Shown: positions 8,391 through 16,740 of the stretch, one piece after another
How the letters are laid out: each line of letters begins with the position of its first letter
Numbering within the stretch: the first letter of the stretch is position 1
Assembly: GCA_032718475.1 (NCBI GenBank)
Contig: JAUCBJ010005605.1
Location: forward strand, 1 to 29,556
DNA length: 29,556 bases
Source of the DNA: Nemertoderma westbladi
Lineage: Eukaryota; Xenacoelomorpha; Nemertodermatida; Nemertodermatidae
Direction of reading: 5' to 3'
The notes under the pieces: generated by a model
What the model was told of the DNA's origin: nothing
What the model saw: the letters and a program-made list of their open reading frames with translations, nothing else
Database searches by the model: none
Program-made: the position numbers and the translations under genes

Positions 8391-8650
8391 ATGGACTCCC
8401 AGAGGAGTACTGGAACTACTGCTGCTCTAAATAATCGGACCTTAAGTTTCCGATTAATTCTCGGTGACTTCCAAATCCTGGAAAGCCTATTCAAGGCTAC
8501 CCATGCCTTTCCCTTACATATTCGAAGGTCCTCACCTGACTTCCGGATCCATGATCCCAGGTAACAGAAGTCGTCCACATGCTCAAGCATACCATCCTTT
8601 GAGCTTATACTCATCCGATCAGCCGATCCGATCTTGCTGAGGACTTTCAA
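8372..8650 (-). pseudogene. RTE LINE reverse-transcriptase thumb segment
   Basis: This 92-codon stretch reads VDDFCYLGSWI, then RICKGKAWVALNRLSRIWKS, then KLKVRLFRAAVVPVLLW, the thumb region following the FADD box. It overlaps the end of the upstream frame by about 30 bp in another phase, so a frameshift lies near 8640. Confidence 0.85.
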
Positions 8651-10439
8651 AGTTAACTGTCAGAATTTTGGTCTTTCTGGAGTTAATAAAAAGACCAACA
8701 CTAGAATCAGCATGTTCTAATGAGCTGAGGAGCCGTTGGGCTCCCTCTAATGATTCTGAGAGTACTCCTAAGTCATCAGCAAAGTCTAGATCAGTTAGGT
8801 ACTTGGCAGGATTTCCTCGACTTCTGGAGCCAGTAGGTGGAGTTATCATCACCCCATCATCATTATAATGATCTAAGGACATGCGTAGAACATAGTCAAC
8901 CACAATAATGAACAAGAATGGTGCAAGTGTGTCTCCTTGGAGGACGCCCCATAACACTTCAAATGGTTCTGTGTCACCGTCAACAGTAGACACAAATGTT
9001 GTCGAACCATCGTATACTGATCTGATTGCTGCAATAATTTCATCAGGAATCCCATATAATGAAAGTATGCTGAACATACGTGAGCGAGAGACTGAATCAA
9101 AGGCATTGAAGAAGTCAACAAAGATAACAGCCAGATGCCTGTCTTTCTTTTTTGATAACTCTTCAATTATCCTTCTAAGTGCCAAAATGGGCTCCATGGT
9201 CCCACGACCTTTACGGAACCCATTCTGATTTCCACGGAGCAGTCTCTCAATGGGATCCCTGATGCAATTTAATAGAATCCTATTGTATAGCTTTGCAGCA
9301 ATCGAGATCAATGAGATTCCCCGAAAAGAACCATAGAGTGTTAGGTTGCCCTTCTTGGGAACTGGCACCAACTTATTTGTTTTCATTTCTTGTGGGACTC
9401 TTGTTGTTCGGTACATGTCTACTATGATGGGATAGATGAGCTTTAAACACTCAGGTATTTTAAAGACCTCAGGGGGAACACCATCTACTCCACTGGTACG
9501 ATTGGTCTTAATGCTCTTTGCAGCAGCCTTCACTTCTGCAAAGGAGATATTGCCAATGGGAATATCTGGGAGTACAGACTCAGACACTTTTACTTCTATA
9601 AAGTTATCAGGCAATACCCTGTCATTATTGAGGAGCTTTTCAAAGTGGGCTTTCCAACCATTGAGGCGATCGGCTGGTGATTCAGCCTTAACCTTGGTGG
9701 TTGGTTGGCTTTTCCGCCCAGTAAGCAGATTGATCGATTTCCATGCCTGGGATGATTGCCTGCTGTCGTCAGCATCATTGATGGCATCAACCTGTTGGTT
9801 TATTAGCTCCTGTAGATTAGCAGAGTACTGCCTGTTCAGGGACCTAGATGCAGCCTTAACTGCATTCTTGGCCGCTGTAGTCTGTTTGAGTCGGGACTCT
9901 TTCTGCGCCTTATGAAGGTCATTTCGGCACTTCTGAATTTTGTTGTCAGTCCAGGGGGCCCTTTTCCTGTTTCGAGGGTATACAGGAACTGTTTCTGCAG
10001 CTGCTAACTTAACTGCTTCTGTAAAGGCAGTATAGCCCTCACAGTGATCTGCCGCCTCAGAGGCAAGAGCCTCATACCTGTTGCTCAGCTGTAGTGTGAA
10101 GCTGGATCTCACACTTGGTTGTTGCAACAGAGAGGACCAGTCATGCCGCGGCAAGGCAGATTTCGTTGTTCTGCTAGCACGCAGACTAAGTCTTACCTTG
10201 GCCACAATGAGGCGGTGATCACTGGAGAAGGGTCGAAGTGTAAATGCATTACAGTCTTGTATAGAGCTCCTGTATTTCCTATGAAACAGAATATGGTCTA
10301 TCTGGGACTTGTGACCACTGGGTCCACTATGAGTCCATAGCTTTCCAGTTCGCTTCTTGAACTGGGTTCCAGCCGAAAATAATCCATTTCCAGAGATAAA
10401 ATCCTGAAGATGGACAGAATTTCGGTTAACACTATTGCT
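8619..10439 (-). pseudogene. RTE LINE endonuclease C-terminus and reverse transcriptase
   Basis: The frame is open from 10439 and needs no internal start. Its first 80 residues hold LWTHSGPSGHKSQIDHIL and FSSDHRLIVAKVRL, the last catalytic motifs of the APE endonuclease. From 10205 a further 528 residues contain SIKTNRTSGVDGVPPEVFK, LVPVPKKGN, FRGISLISIAAKLYNRILL, GNQNGFRKGRGT, VIFVDFFNAFDSV (first catalytic aspartate), WGVLQGDTLAPFLF and LDFADDLGVL (catalytic pair). All polymerase motifs are in one unbroken frame, so this part has decayed least. It would copy the element RNA into nicked chromosomal DNA. Confidence 0.92.
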
Positions 10440-11342
10440 TTAGACCCTGGGCGATGTAGGTGATTGATGCAGACTTGCATTAAAGTCTCCCAGGAATGTT
10501 AAGAATGCATGCTGATCCACTCCATCAGTAGCTGCTTGTAGATTGTGGTAGAAATTTTCCACCTCCTCTACAGGGGCAACACTAGTTGGAGAGTAGCACA
10601 CAATCAGAACCACCTTAGGAAACTTCTTAGCCAGTCTTCCAGAACATGAGAAGTGGCAACGGATGATGCGGTTAGAGATTTGGTCTATTTTGTCCAATGC
10701 TGCATGTGCAGTTGGATTCATCAATAGACCAATTCCACCATTGCCACTATCATCTGCTGACGCAAGGGCGAGTCGCCAACCGCCCCCCATGTCCTTAATC
10801 AGAACCTCATCAGTCTGTCCAGTCTGCATTCGGTGCTCTTGAACACCCACTGCGCTAAGGGAAAGCTTATCTGCCAAGGCAGTCAGCTCACCTTGTCGCA
10901 TTGGGGACCCGAGTGTTAGGGTGTTTACTGAGGCTAGTCTTGTGACTTGCCTCAGATTCACCAATGGCTTTGTTGGTCGGGGTGGAACATGAGAGTAGCC
11001 TCCAACTCCAGAATCCCTCTCCCCATCACAATCTGGCCTTCCTGGTGACCCAGGGTTTGGGCCAGAAAGGTCATCAGGAAAGGGACTCAAAGAATTGTTG
11101 GCTGCTCTCTCTCCAGTAGGGGGTGAGACAGGCAGCCCGTCAGGAGTTAACTGACGCCTGTGAGGCCGATTGTGTCCGGTAATTCCACTGGCCTCTAGTG
11201 GCCGGACCTCCGCATTGCTAATGTAATCCATAGTGGGGGTTGGGGGGTGCTTTTTTGCCGAGTCAGCTCTCGGGGCAAATACCACACCCTGGTTTGCCAT
11301 TCCACAGGGTGGGTGGCGCTGGGTCGCATATGGGCCCATCAC
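10440..11342 (-). pseudogene. RTE LINE N-terminal domain and endonuclease
   Basis: A 300-codon frame begins with about 130 residues rich in proline, glycine and serine that match no domain I know. It then has LRQVTRLASVNTLTLGSPMR, LSAVGVQEHRM, GGIGLLMNP and TFLGDFNASL. The QEHR and GDFN motifs are catalytic positions of APE-type endonucleases. It ends out of frame just after GDFNASLH, and the remaining endonuclease motifs are in the next frame (10439 onward). The true start is uncertain; the ATG at 11342 is the first in the open frame. Confidence 0.85.
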
Positions 11343-11717
11343 CCATATCTACTCTGGTGCACATGACCCACCATTGGCTGTTGCAGCTCATCTGCTGGGT
11401 CATGCCCTGTACCCTTGCTGCCAGGTGCAGGTCGCAGTGAAGTGCTCTCAGAGTGGACATGAGAACACTCTACTGCTGACCAGCCATTGGTAGATCACCA
11501 TCTGCCTGGTCAGGCCATATACCCCTGCAGCCAAGTATATGGGTCCTTAATCCAGGACCAAGGGCGTCCTTATCCCAGAACAAAGGGGGTCCTAGTTACA
11601 GGACCAGATTTGCCCTAGTAAGAGGGTCTATGCAGCTACAGGTGGCACCTCCTTTATGCTGCATGGAGGTGGCAAGTTTTCTTGATCAATGACCTAGAAT
11701 ACCTGACCTGACCTGAG
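11343..11717 (-). other. 5' UTR of the RTE element
   Basis: This lies between the first ORF and the target-site duplication. It contains repeated AGGACCAAGG/AGGACCAGAT-like phrases near 11550-11610, and at the very 5' end three AGGTC units. RTE 5' UTRs act as internal promoters; no specific site was identified. Confidence 0.6.
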
Positions 11718-11728
11718 ATGGTTCAAAT
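11718..11728. repeat. RTE target-site duplication, right copy
   Basis: ATGGTTCAAAT is identical to 7941-7951. Confidence 0.85.
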
Positions 11729-11769
11729 AATTATGGATGGGCCAGCCATTCCTAAGTTCTTCTACCTTA

Positions 11770-11997
11770 TAGTCCCCGCGCCAATGACAATGAGTCCCTA
11801 GTCTAAGCATAGAGTAGCAAAAAATTTTGCCAGGGTGTTAATGAATTGGTTGGAAGAACGGAGCTTGTTGTTGGACTAACAAATAGTCCCCGCGCCAATG
11901 ACAATGAGTCCCTAGTCAAAGCATAGAGTAGCAAAAAATTTTGCCAGGGTGTTAATGAATTGGTTGGGAGAACGGAGCTTGTTGTTGGACTAACAAC
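11770..11997. repeat. 114-bp tandem duplication
   Basis: Copy one (11770-11883) and copy two (11884-11997) both begin TAGTCCCCGCGCCAATGAC and end at GGACTAACAA, with about two or three differences. There are no terminal inverted repeats and no coding. The age is recent given the high identity. Confidence 0.9.
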
Positions 11998-12299
11998 TTA
12001 TAAAATTTGATACTTAATATACTTATGATGTATAATAAAGAAGAATATACTTATGTACTGATGTATATTTTGTATTTACTTATGAACTGAACTGAACTTG
12101 TTAGGTTCATAGGCCTACTATCACTGAAGATGTAAAGCGATAATTGTTTTCTTGATATGATGATTGATTGATTTCAAACATTTACCACAATTACACCGCT
12201 TGATATTTATATTATTCACAGCTGAAACATTAAATAAGTGAACAAGTCTCAGACACAATGAGCTCGCATCATCAACTATCTACCCTACTATTACAACTA

Positions 12300-12460
12300 T
12301 TGTTAGACTCCTTGCCAATATAATAAACCTCTCATTAACAACTGGTATTGTCCCATTAGAAATGAAAATTGCCTATGTAACTCTCCAATCTATAAAACAG
12401 ACAACCCCACCCACAGTCCGCACTTGTACTAAACTATAGACCCATATACTTTGAAATACA
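12300..12460 (+). pseudogene. Reverse-transcriptase relic
   Basis: The plus strand reads LANIINLSLTTGIVPLEMKIAYVT, followed, after frame changes, by NYRPI from AACTATAGACCCATA near 12432-12446. This is the 'NLSL..G.FP..wK.A.V.P.yK.gd....NYRPIS' region of Jockey/CR1-type reverse transcriptases. No flanking catalytic motifs remain. Confidence 0.6.
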
Positions 12461-12464
12461 CTTG

Positions 12465-12623
12465 GATTCAACCAATAGTCGCCTTGAATAGTATTAGTGG
12501 GCCTGAGTATGAGACTGATATTTCATTCATGGGGAGCATTATGGAATTGCCATTGCTGATATTGATAGTACGGCAGATTAATGTCCATGCTGGGCTCTAA
12601 CTACTGAGGACACAACATCTCTG
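12465..12623 (+). pseudogene. RTE LINE relic, left part
   Basis: CATGCTGGGCTCTAACTACTG followed by AGGACACAACATCTCTG at about 12588-12623 matches the RTE C-terminal coding strand (minus 8401-8357). The RTE match resumes at 13522 after the ribozyme-bearing insert. Similarity upstream of about 12585 is weak (a GCCTTGAATAG match near 12480). Confidence 0.7.
12613..12623. repeat. Target-site duplication of the ribozyme-bearing insert, left copy
   Basis: CAACATCTCTG here is repeated exactly at 13522-13532. RTE sequence is continuous when the intervening 898 bp and one copy are removed. Confidence 0.85.
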
Positions 12624-12813
12624 TATTTTATTATAGGAAGGGATCTAGGGGTCTTTACCTCGAATGATAAGTTTATTTTACTGAAAATAACTTATCTTTT
12701 ATTGGTGCGATTGTAGGACTAATCCCATCACATGCGTACTTTTTAACCCGGGTAGTGTACAAATTTAAGAATCGCGTAATTTTTCTTGAAATTAATATCT
12801 CATATCTCTCCAA

Positions 12814-12856
12814 ACCACGTACGCGTTTCGACCTTACTGGGTCTCATCAGCGTGGT
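12814..12856 (-). ncRNA. Type I hammerhead self-cleaving ribozyme
   Basis: On the minus strand the motif is complete. Stem I is ACCACG (12856-12851) paired with CGTGGT (12819-12814). The core is CTGATGA (12850-12844). Stem II is GACC with loop CAGTAA and GGTC (12843-12830). GAAA follows (12829-12826), then C, GC and G with T, giving a two-pair stem III. The residue before the scissile bond is A (12820) in the triplet GTA, which fits the NUH rule. Cleavage is predicted between 12820 and 12819. Stem III is very short in the monomer, but ACGCGT is self-complementary, so two transcripts could share a six-pair stem III, as described for short-stem-III hammerheads of Penelope-like elements and retrozymes. 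Confidence 0.85.
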
Positions 12857-12924
12857 GTCGGATTCGAACCTGGGACCTCGAGGTGGAAGCCGAGACTACA
12901 ACCACTAGGCCACAGGTTCTTGAG
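12851..12924 (-). ncRNA. tRNA-like RNA polymerase III promoter head
   Basis: On the minus strand TGGCCTAGTGG (12912-12902) fits the A box and GGTTCGAATCC (12870-12860) is a perfect B box, at normal tRNA spacing. The anticodon-arm region can form a short CTCG/CGAG stem. The T-arm 3' strand and acceptor stem do not pair well, so this is a tRNA-derived SINE-type head rather than a tRNA gene. Its 3' end runs directly into stem I of the hammerhead. Confidence 0.8.
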
Positions 12925-13040
12925 ATATGGAGTATTAATTTCAAAGCCAGCTGCCATTTTAGTAGCCCCTGATTTTTTGATTATTGATAGTAACAATGTG
13001 TTGGCAAGCTGTTTTTTTCGAGGTGTTTGTTATTATACAT

Positions 13041-13475
13041 TTATTATAGGAAGGGATCTAGGGGTCTTTGCCTCGAAAGATAAGTTTATTTTACCGAAAA
13101 TAACTTATATTTTATTGGCGCAATTGTAGGACTAATACCATCACATGCGTACTTTTTTACTGGGTAGTGTAGAAATTTAAGAATCGCGTAATTTTTCTTG
13201 AAATTAATATCACATATCTCATATCTATTTTTCTTGAAATTAATATCTCATATCTCTACCTCCTCAGTAAGGTCGAAACGCATACGTGGTTTGGAGAGAT
13301 GTTAATTTAAAGAAAAATTACGCGATTCTTAAATTTGTACACTACCGGTTAAAAAGTACGCATGTGAGTGGATTAGTCCTACAATTGCGCCAATAAAAGA
13401 TAAGTTATTTTCGGTAAAATAAACTTATCATTCGAGGTAAAGACCCCTAGATCCCTTCCTATAATAAATGTATAA
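13041..13475. repeat. Long inverted repeat within the ribozyme element
   Basis: About 215 bp at 13041-13258 is the reverse complement of about 13266-13475, at high identity. The arms contain the AGGAAGGGATCTAGGGGTC block and the AAATTACGCGATTC block. The short centre (about 13259-13265) is where one copy lost its ribozyme and the other kept half of it (GGTCGAAACGCATACGTGG near 13271-13289). Confidence 0.85.
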
Positions 13476-13500
13476 TAACAAACACTTCGAAAAATACAGC

Positions 13501-13976
13501 TTGCCAACACATTGTTATTATCAACATCTCTGGATGGCACAGTCACCAGAATGCTCCGCAGGATTCACTGTGTCAAGTACAATGCACACATCTCCAACCA
13601 GCACTAAATATCATTGGAGGTGGTGAAGATTTAATGGACACCTTACCTTACCTTACATGTGATATTAATAATATAATTTTATACATTCTTAGCTGTATAC
13701 CCTTACTTGTATTCAAAGCGCATCTTTTTCCAAGTGTATTGCCAACACATTGTTATTATCAACATCTCTGGATGGCACAGTCACCAGAATGCTCCGCAGG
13801 ATTCACTGTGTCAAGTACAATGCACACATCTCCAACCAGCACTAAATATCATTGGAGGTGGTGAAGATTTAATGGACACCTTACCTTACCTTACATGTGA
13901 TATTAATAATATAATTTTATACATTCTTAGCTGTATACCCTTACTTGTATTCAAAGCGCATCTTTTTCCAAGTGTA
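13501..13976. repeat. 238-bp perfect or near-perfect tandem duplication
   Basis: Copy one is 13501-13738 and copy two 13739-13976, both starting TTGCCAACACATTGTTATTA. The unit contains the right end of the ribozyme element, its target-site duplication and the RTE relic, so it arose after that insertion. Confidence 0.93.
13522..13620 (+). pseudogene. RTE LINE relic, right part
   Basis: TCTCTGGATGGCAC, then ATTCACTGTGTCAAGTACAA and GCACACATCTCCAACCAG, match the RTE C-terminal coding strand (minus 8360-8290). It then breaks off after CATTGGAGG. It is the continuation of 12588-12623. Confidence 0.8.
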
Positions 13977-14025
13977 TTTCAAGGTATTTGCCAATGCCTA
14001 TTATAGCAGCTGGAGATGGAATCAA

Positions 14026-14208
14026 CTAATCCGAGTTTAAAAAAAATATTATTGGAGTAGCAAAGTCCAGTGTTGGACTTGAAATATTATTTTCTATAAC
14101 ATAATCCAGTGTGCATTTCAAAGTTCCACCGACCACATCTGAAGGACCCTTACCATGCCGCCCAGGTTCTACGTAAATCCATTTAAGTAAAATACCCCTA
14201 AATTGCAT
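14026..14208 (-). pseudogene. Short transposon-like relic with HGKGPSDVVGGTLK motif
   Basis: A 60-codon open stretch contains EPGRHGKGPSDVVGGTLK. A 'GKG.cDg.GG..K' motif of this kind recurs in uncharacterised repetitive proteins of invertebrates, as far as I remember. Nothing else in the surrounding sequence supports a longer gene. Confidence 0.35.
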
Positions 14209-14296
14209 TTAACTTTTAAGTTTTCAGTTATTGTTCTAGAAATTTACAAACACTGGCATACACAGCTCTGGTGCTCGATGGTGATTCCGAGTCAAT

Positions 14297-14420
14297 GGGT
14301 ACATCGAGTCAAAGAGTACAACAGGTCAAAGAGTACAAAAATGGAAAAAAGGGTGCAACAAGTCGAAGGGTACAACATCCGTACCAAAGGGTACAAAAAA
14401 CACGTCAAAGTGTACAAAAT
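14297..14420. repeat. Degenerate minisatellite of GTCAAAG-GTACAA units
   Basis: Phrases such as GTCAAAGAGTACAAC, GTCGAAGGGTACAAC and GTCAAAGTGTACAAA recur seven or so times with irregular spacing of 15-25 bp. The region is translatable in one frame, but the peptide is just a lysine-rich readout of the repeat. Confidence 0.7.
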
Positions 14421-14613
14421 GAATAAAAAGATGAAATATACAGTATATTTTGTTCGTTATATTATTTTATATTTATTTATACAGAATATTTGTATATTAT
14501 TTATTTCTACTCACACAATCCAACTGAAACGAATAAAAAATGAAATGACATTATGAATTATGACTTTTTGTATTTAATACAGTATTAATGACTTGCGGTG
14601 ATCACTGTAATCA

Positions 14614-15730
14614 TCAGTCCAAGTCAGCAGGCAGCAAGCCAATGCATGACATGTTATACAGATAATGGTTTAATTCGATAGAGCCGTTTCGATTGTTTGC
14701 TAAGTAATGAACAAAGTTCAGTTTCTCCTGGTGGAAGAGATCATTACAAATACGCAGTTGAGCCGACTGTTGCACTGCCACTGCCATGCCTATTTGAAGC
14801 AGCACATGGATACGGACATGAGCTGAGCTTTGGTATGTCTTGTAAAACATGACCAGTTCGCCCAAACTAGGATGGTAACTGGACAGACCAGAGTGCAGGC
14901 CGTAGTGCCAGCCTTCCATTGGATTAGTGTCTATTAGCATCGTTGTCAAAGTGCGACCAGGTGTGGAAGATAGACTGGTTGTTGATCCTAAAGCCAATGA
15001 AGTAAGCCTTGAACTGGTCCAGCAAACCATTTGTTAGAGGAGTGACGTGTTCGAACTGCACATTCATAACTTCCAATGAGCAACTCTGGTAGAAAGCACA
15101 GCAGTCGCACCTAGTGGAACCAATTTCGAACTTCCACTGCTTCTTGGGCCAGTTCTCCGTCGGGTAGTTTGGCATTGCACACAGTGTGCAGACCAATTTG
15201 ATCGCGGCATGCATTGATAGCCTTGGCAGAGTGAAAACAACAGATGCGCAGCATGGATTCAGCCAGACAGCCATTTATCGCCACCAACTTGAAATCGAAC
15301 AGCCAAGTGCAGTTGTTGAAGTTGCCAGTGTGCAGGAACTTGTTGTTCACAGCTGTGTGCAGCAGTTGGACATAGGCTGCTTCATCCTTGTTTACCATAC
15401 ACTCGGCGTGTACACTACCAGCTGCCACTCTCCCTTGATCAAAGCATGCAGTGAGTAGTTCAGACCGCGATGATGGCACTCTGGAGTGTTGTACTTGTGG
15501 TTACCATCACCCATAATAAACTGAACGATTAGTAAATTTCCCTGCTGGTTGTCTGGTCATTCAACTGCATGAACTGTTTGCCATCCTTGGTAGTGGTGAG
15601 TGTCAGAATCGCAAAAATATTGGCCAAGGTGACATTCTTGGGGATGCTAAACTGGCGGTTGCGAGAAAGCGCCCATTGATTGCTGTTGAACCCATAGCAG
15701 TTGACAAGAATGTTCTGCAATATGGCACCA
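14614..15730 (-). pseudogene. MULE-type transposase, decayed
   Basis: Three overlapping minus-strand frames align in order with animal MULE-domain proteins. The first (15479-15111) has MVNKDEAAYVQLLHTA, then DFKLVAING (second acidic residue region) and CCFHSAKAINACRDQIGL, the 'GC.FHF.QA..R..q..GL' block. The second (15274-14924) has TPLTNGLLDQFKAYFIGFRI. The third (15030-14614) has TNPMEGWHYGLHSGLSSYHP, the 'TNN..EGWH..L......HP' block containing the last acidic residue. The upstream stretch 15720-15529 may be the N-terminus. Several frameshifts and stops make it inactive. No terminal inverted repeats were found. Confidence 0.75.
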
Positions 15731-15904
15731 ATGTCAATGCCTCATCATAGGAAGTACAAGGATGCTTCCTGCTCTCTCTAACATATGTGCGCACTTGGTA
15801 CATGTATCGCTTGGCCACAACGGTAGCAGTTTTGCTGTTTCCCCTGGGCTGCAAGAGTGAGCCGTTTTGGGGAAGTCGGGATCCTTTTGGGGATGCTATT
15901 CTGA

Positions 15905-16740
15905 ACTGGAATCTGTGCAATTGTAAATCAATTCGTACCAAAGATAAATTATACCGCATTTATTTAAAATACAAAACTGAAACTAATAAACGCTCTTTCA
16001 CTACATACGGCAATAACCTAGCTTCCACCCTTAGACTTGCTGAAAAATTACTACTCTATAATGAATTTAATTCATCTGCTTCTAATATTCGTAAAACTTG
16101 GTCCATTATAAATACGGCCTTAAATAAATCTAAAAATTCTTGTTCACCCAAACAATTAATCATAAAAACTAATACAAAAAATACTCAAGTAATCTCAGAT
16201 CCCACCACAATTGTTGACACTATCAATAAACACTTTTCTACTATCAGCTCGTCAATCCAAGCAACAATCCCCAACCAGAAATATCAAACACAATAAACCT
16301 AATTCATTTACTTTAATTGAGACTTGTTTAATTGAGACTGTTGAGTTACTTGACCATATAATACACATTAACACAAATTCTGCATCAAATGATTCCTTTC
16401 CTTCTAATCTTTTGAGACTGGCACCTGAACCATTATCACATCACTTATGTCACCTTTTCAATTTAAGCAAGTATGTCACCTTTTCAATTTAAGCAAATCT
16501 AAGGGTTTCTTCCCGAGATCTGTAAAAACACTGAAAGTAATACTATTAGTAAATTACTAGAACAAATTATAAACTTACAGTTACAGTCATACCTTGATAA
16601 ATACAATATTCTAAGAAACTTTCAATTTGGGTTTTGTTCTAAAACTACTACGTCTAATGCACCAAACATCTCATCATGATGCGCATTCTACATCGACCTA
16701 CAGAAGGCCTTTGATACCGTCCACCATAAAAGTTTAGCAG
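15905..16740 (+). pseudogene. Second L2-like LINE reverse-transcriptase relic
   Basis: The plus strand encodes, over shifting frames, SIRTKDKLYRIYLKYKTE, NIRKTWSIINTALNKSK, HNKPNSFTLIET, ASNDSFPSNLLRLAPEPLSH, then SYLDKYNILRNFQFGF and YIDLQKAFDTVHHKSL (first RT aspartate). These align residue by residue with the minus-strand LINE segment at 2114-1191. It is truncated at both ends, with the endonuclease and the FADD box missing. Confidence 0.85.

Larger units (their letters stand above)
7952..11717 (-). mobile_element. RTE-group LINE, near full length, frameshifted
   Basis: A 3,766-bp element on the minus strand, flanked by the perfect 11-bp duplication ATGGTTCAAAT. In order it has a 5' UTR (11717-11343), a proline-rich N-terminus plus APE endonuclease, a reverse transcriptase, a short C-terminal domain and a 3' end in (TAG) repeats at 7952-7964. 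A short simple-repeat tail instead of poly-A is typical of the RTE clade. At least three frameshifts (near 10440, 8640 and 8390) disable it. The 5' end contains CAGGTCAGGTCAGG. A 3' fragment of the same family lies on the plus strand at 22956-23325 and ends in the same TAG run. Confidence 0.9.
12624..13521 (-). mobile_element. Non-autonomous retroelement with tRNA-like head and hammerhead ribozyme
   Basis: An 898-bp insert flanked by an 11-bp duplication within an RTE relic. It holds three copies of one body sequence: copy 1 at 12624-12812 (minus), copy 2 at about 12985-13258 (minus) and copy 3 at about 13266-13521 (plus, inverted). Copies 1 and 2 are in tandem with a 413-bp period (AGGAAGGGATCTAGGGG at 12635 and 13048). 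Between them lie a tRNA-like head (12924-12851) and a complete hammerhead ribozyme. Copy 3 keeps only the 3' half of the ribozyme. No protein is encoded. Mixed tandem and inverted copies with ribozymes recall Penelope-like pLTRs and retrozymes, and a tRNA head with a hammerhead recalls the Schistosoma Smα repeat. Which class it belongs to is open. Confidence 0.75.

Noticed and set aside
9436-9915. 159-codon plus-strand frame
   Set aside because: It is antisense to the RTE reverse transcriptase and has no domain pattern.
12851-12924. Functional tRNA gene
   Set aside because: The A and B boxes are good, but the T-arm and acceptor stem do not pair, so it is a tRNA-derived head.
12755-13129. 124-codon plus-strand frame
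   Set aside because: It is a readout of the ribozyme element's antisense strand, including the complement of the tRNA-like head, with no protein motif.
13266-13295. Second hammerhead ribozyme on the plus strand
   Set aside because: Only the 3' half (GGTCGAAAC onward) is present; the CTGATGA half is missing.
14203-14556. 117-codon lysine-rich plus-strand frame
   Set aside because: It is mainly the translation of a degenerate short repeat plus an AT-rich tail.
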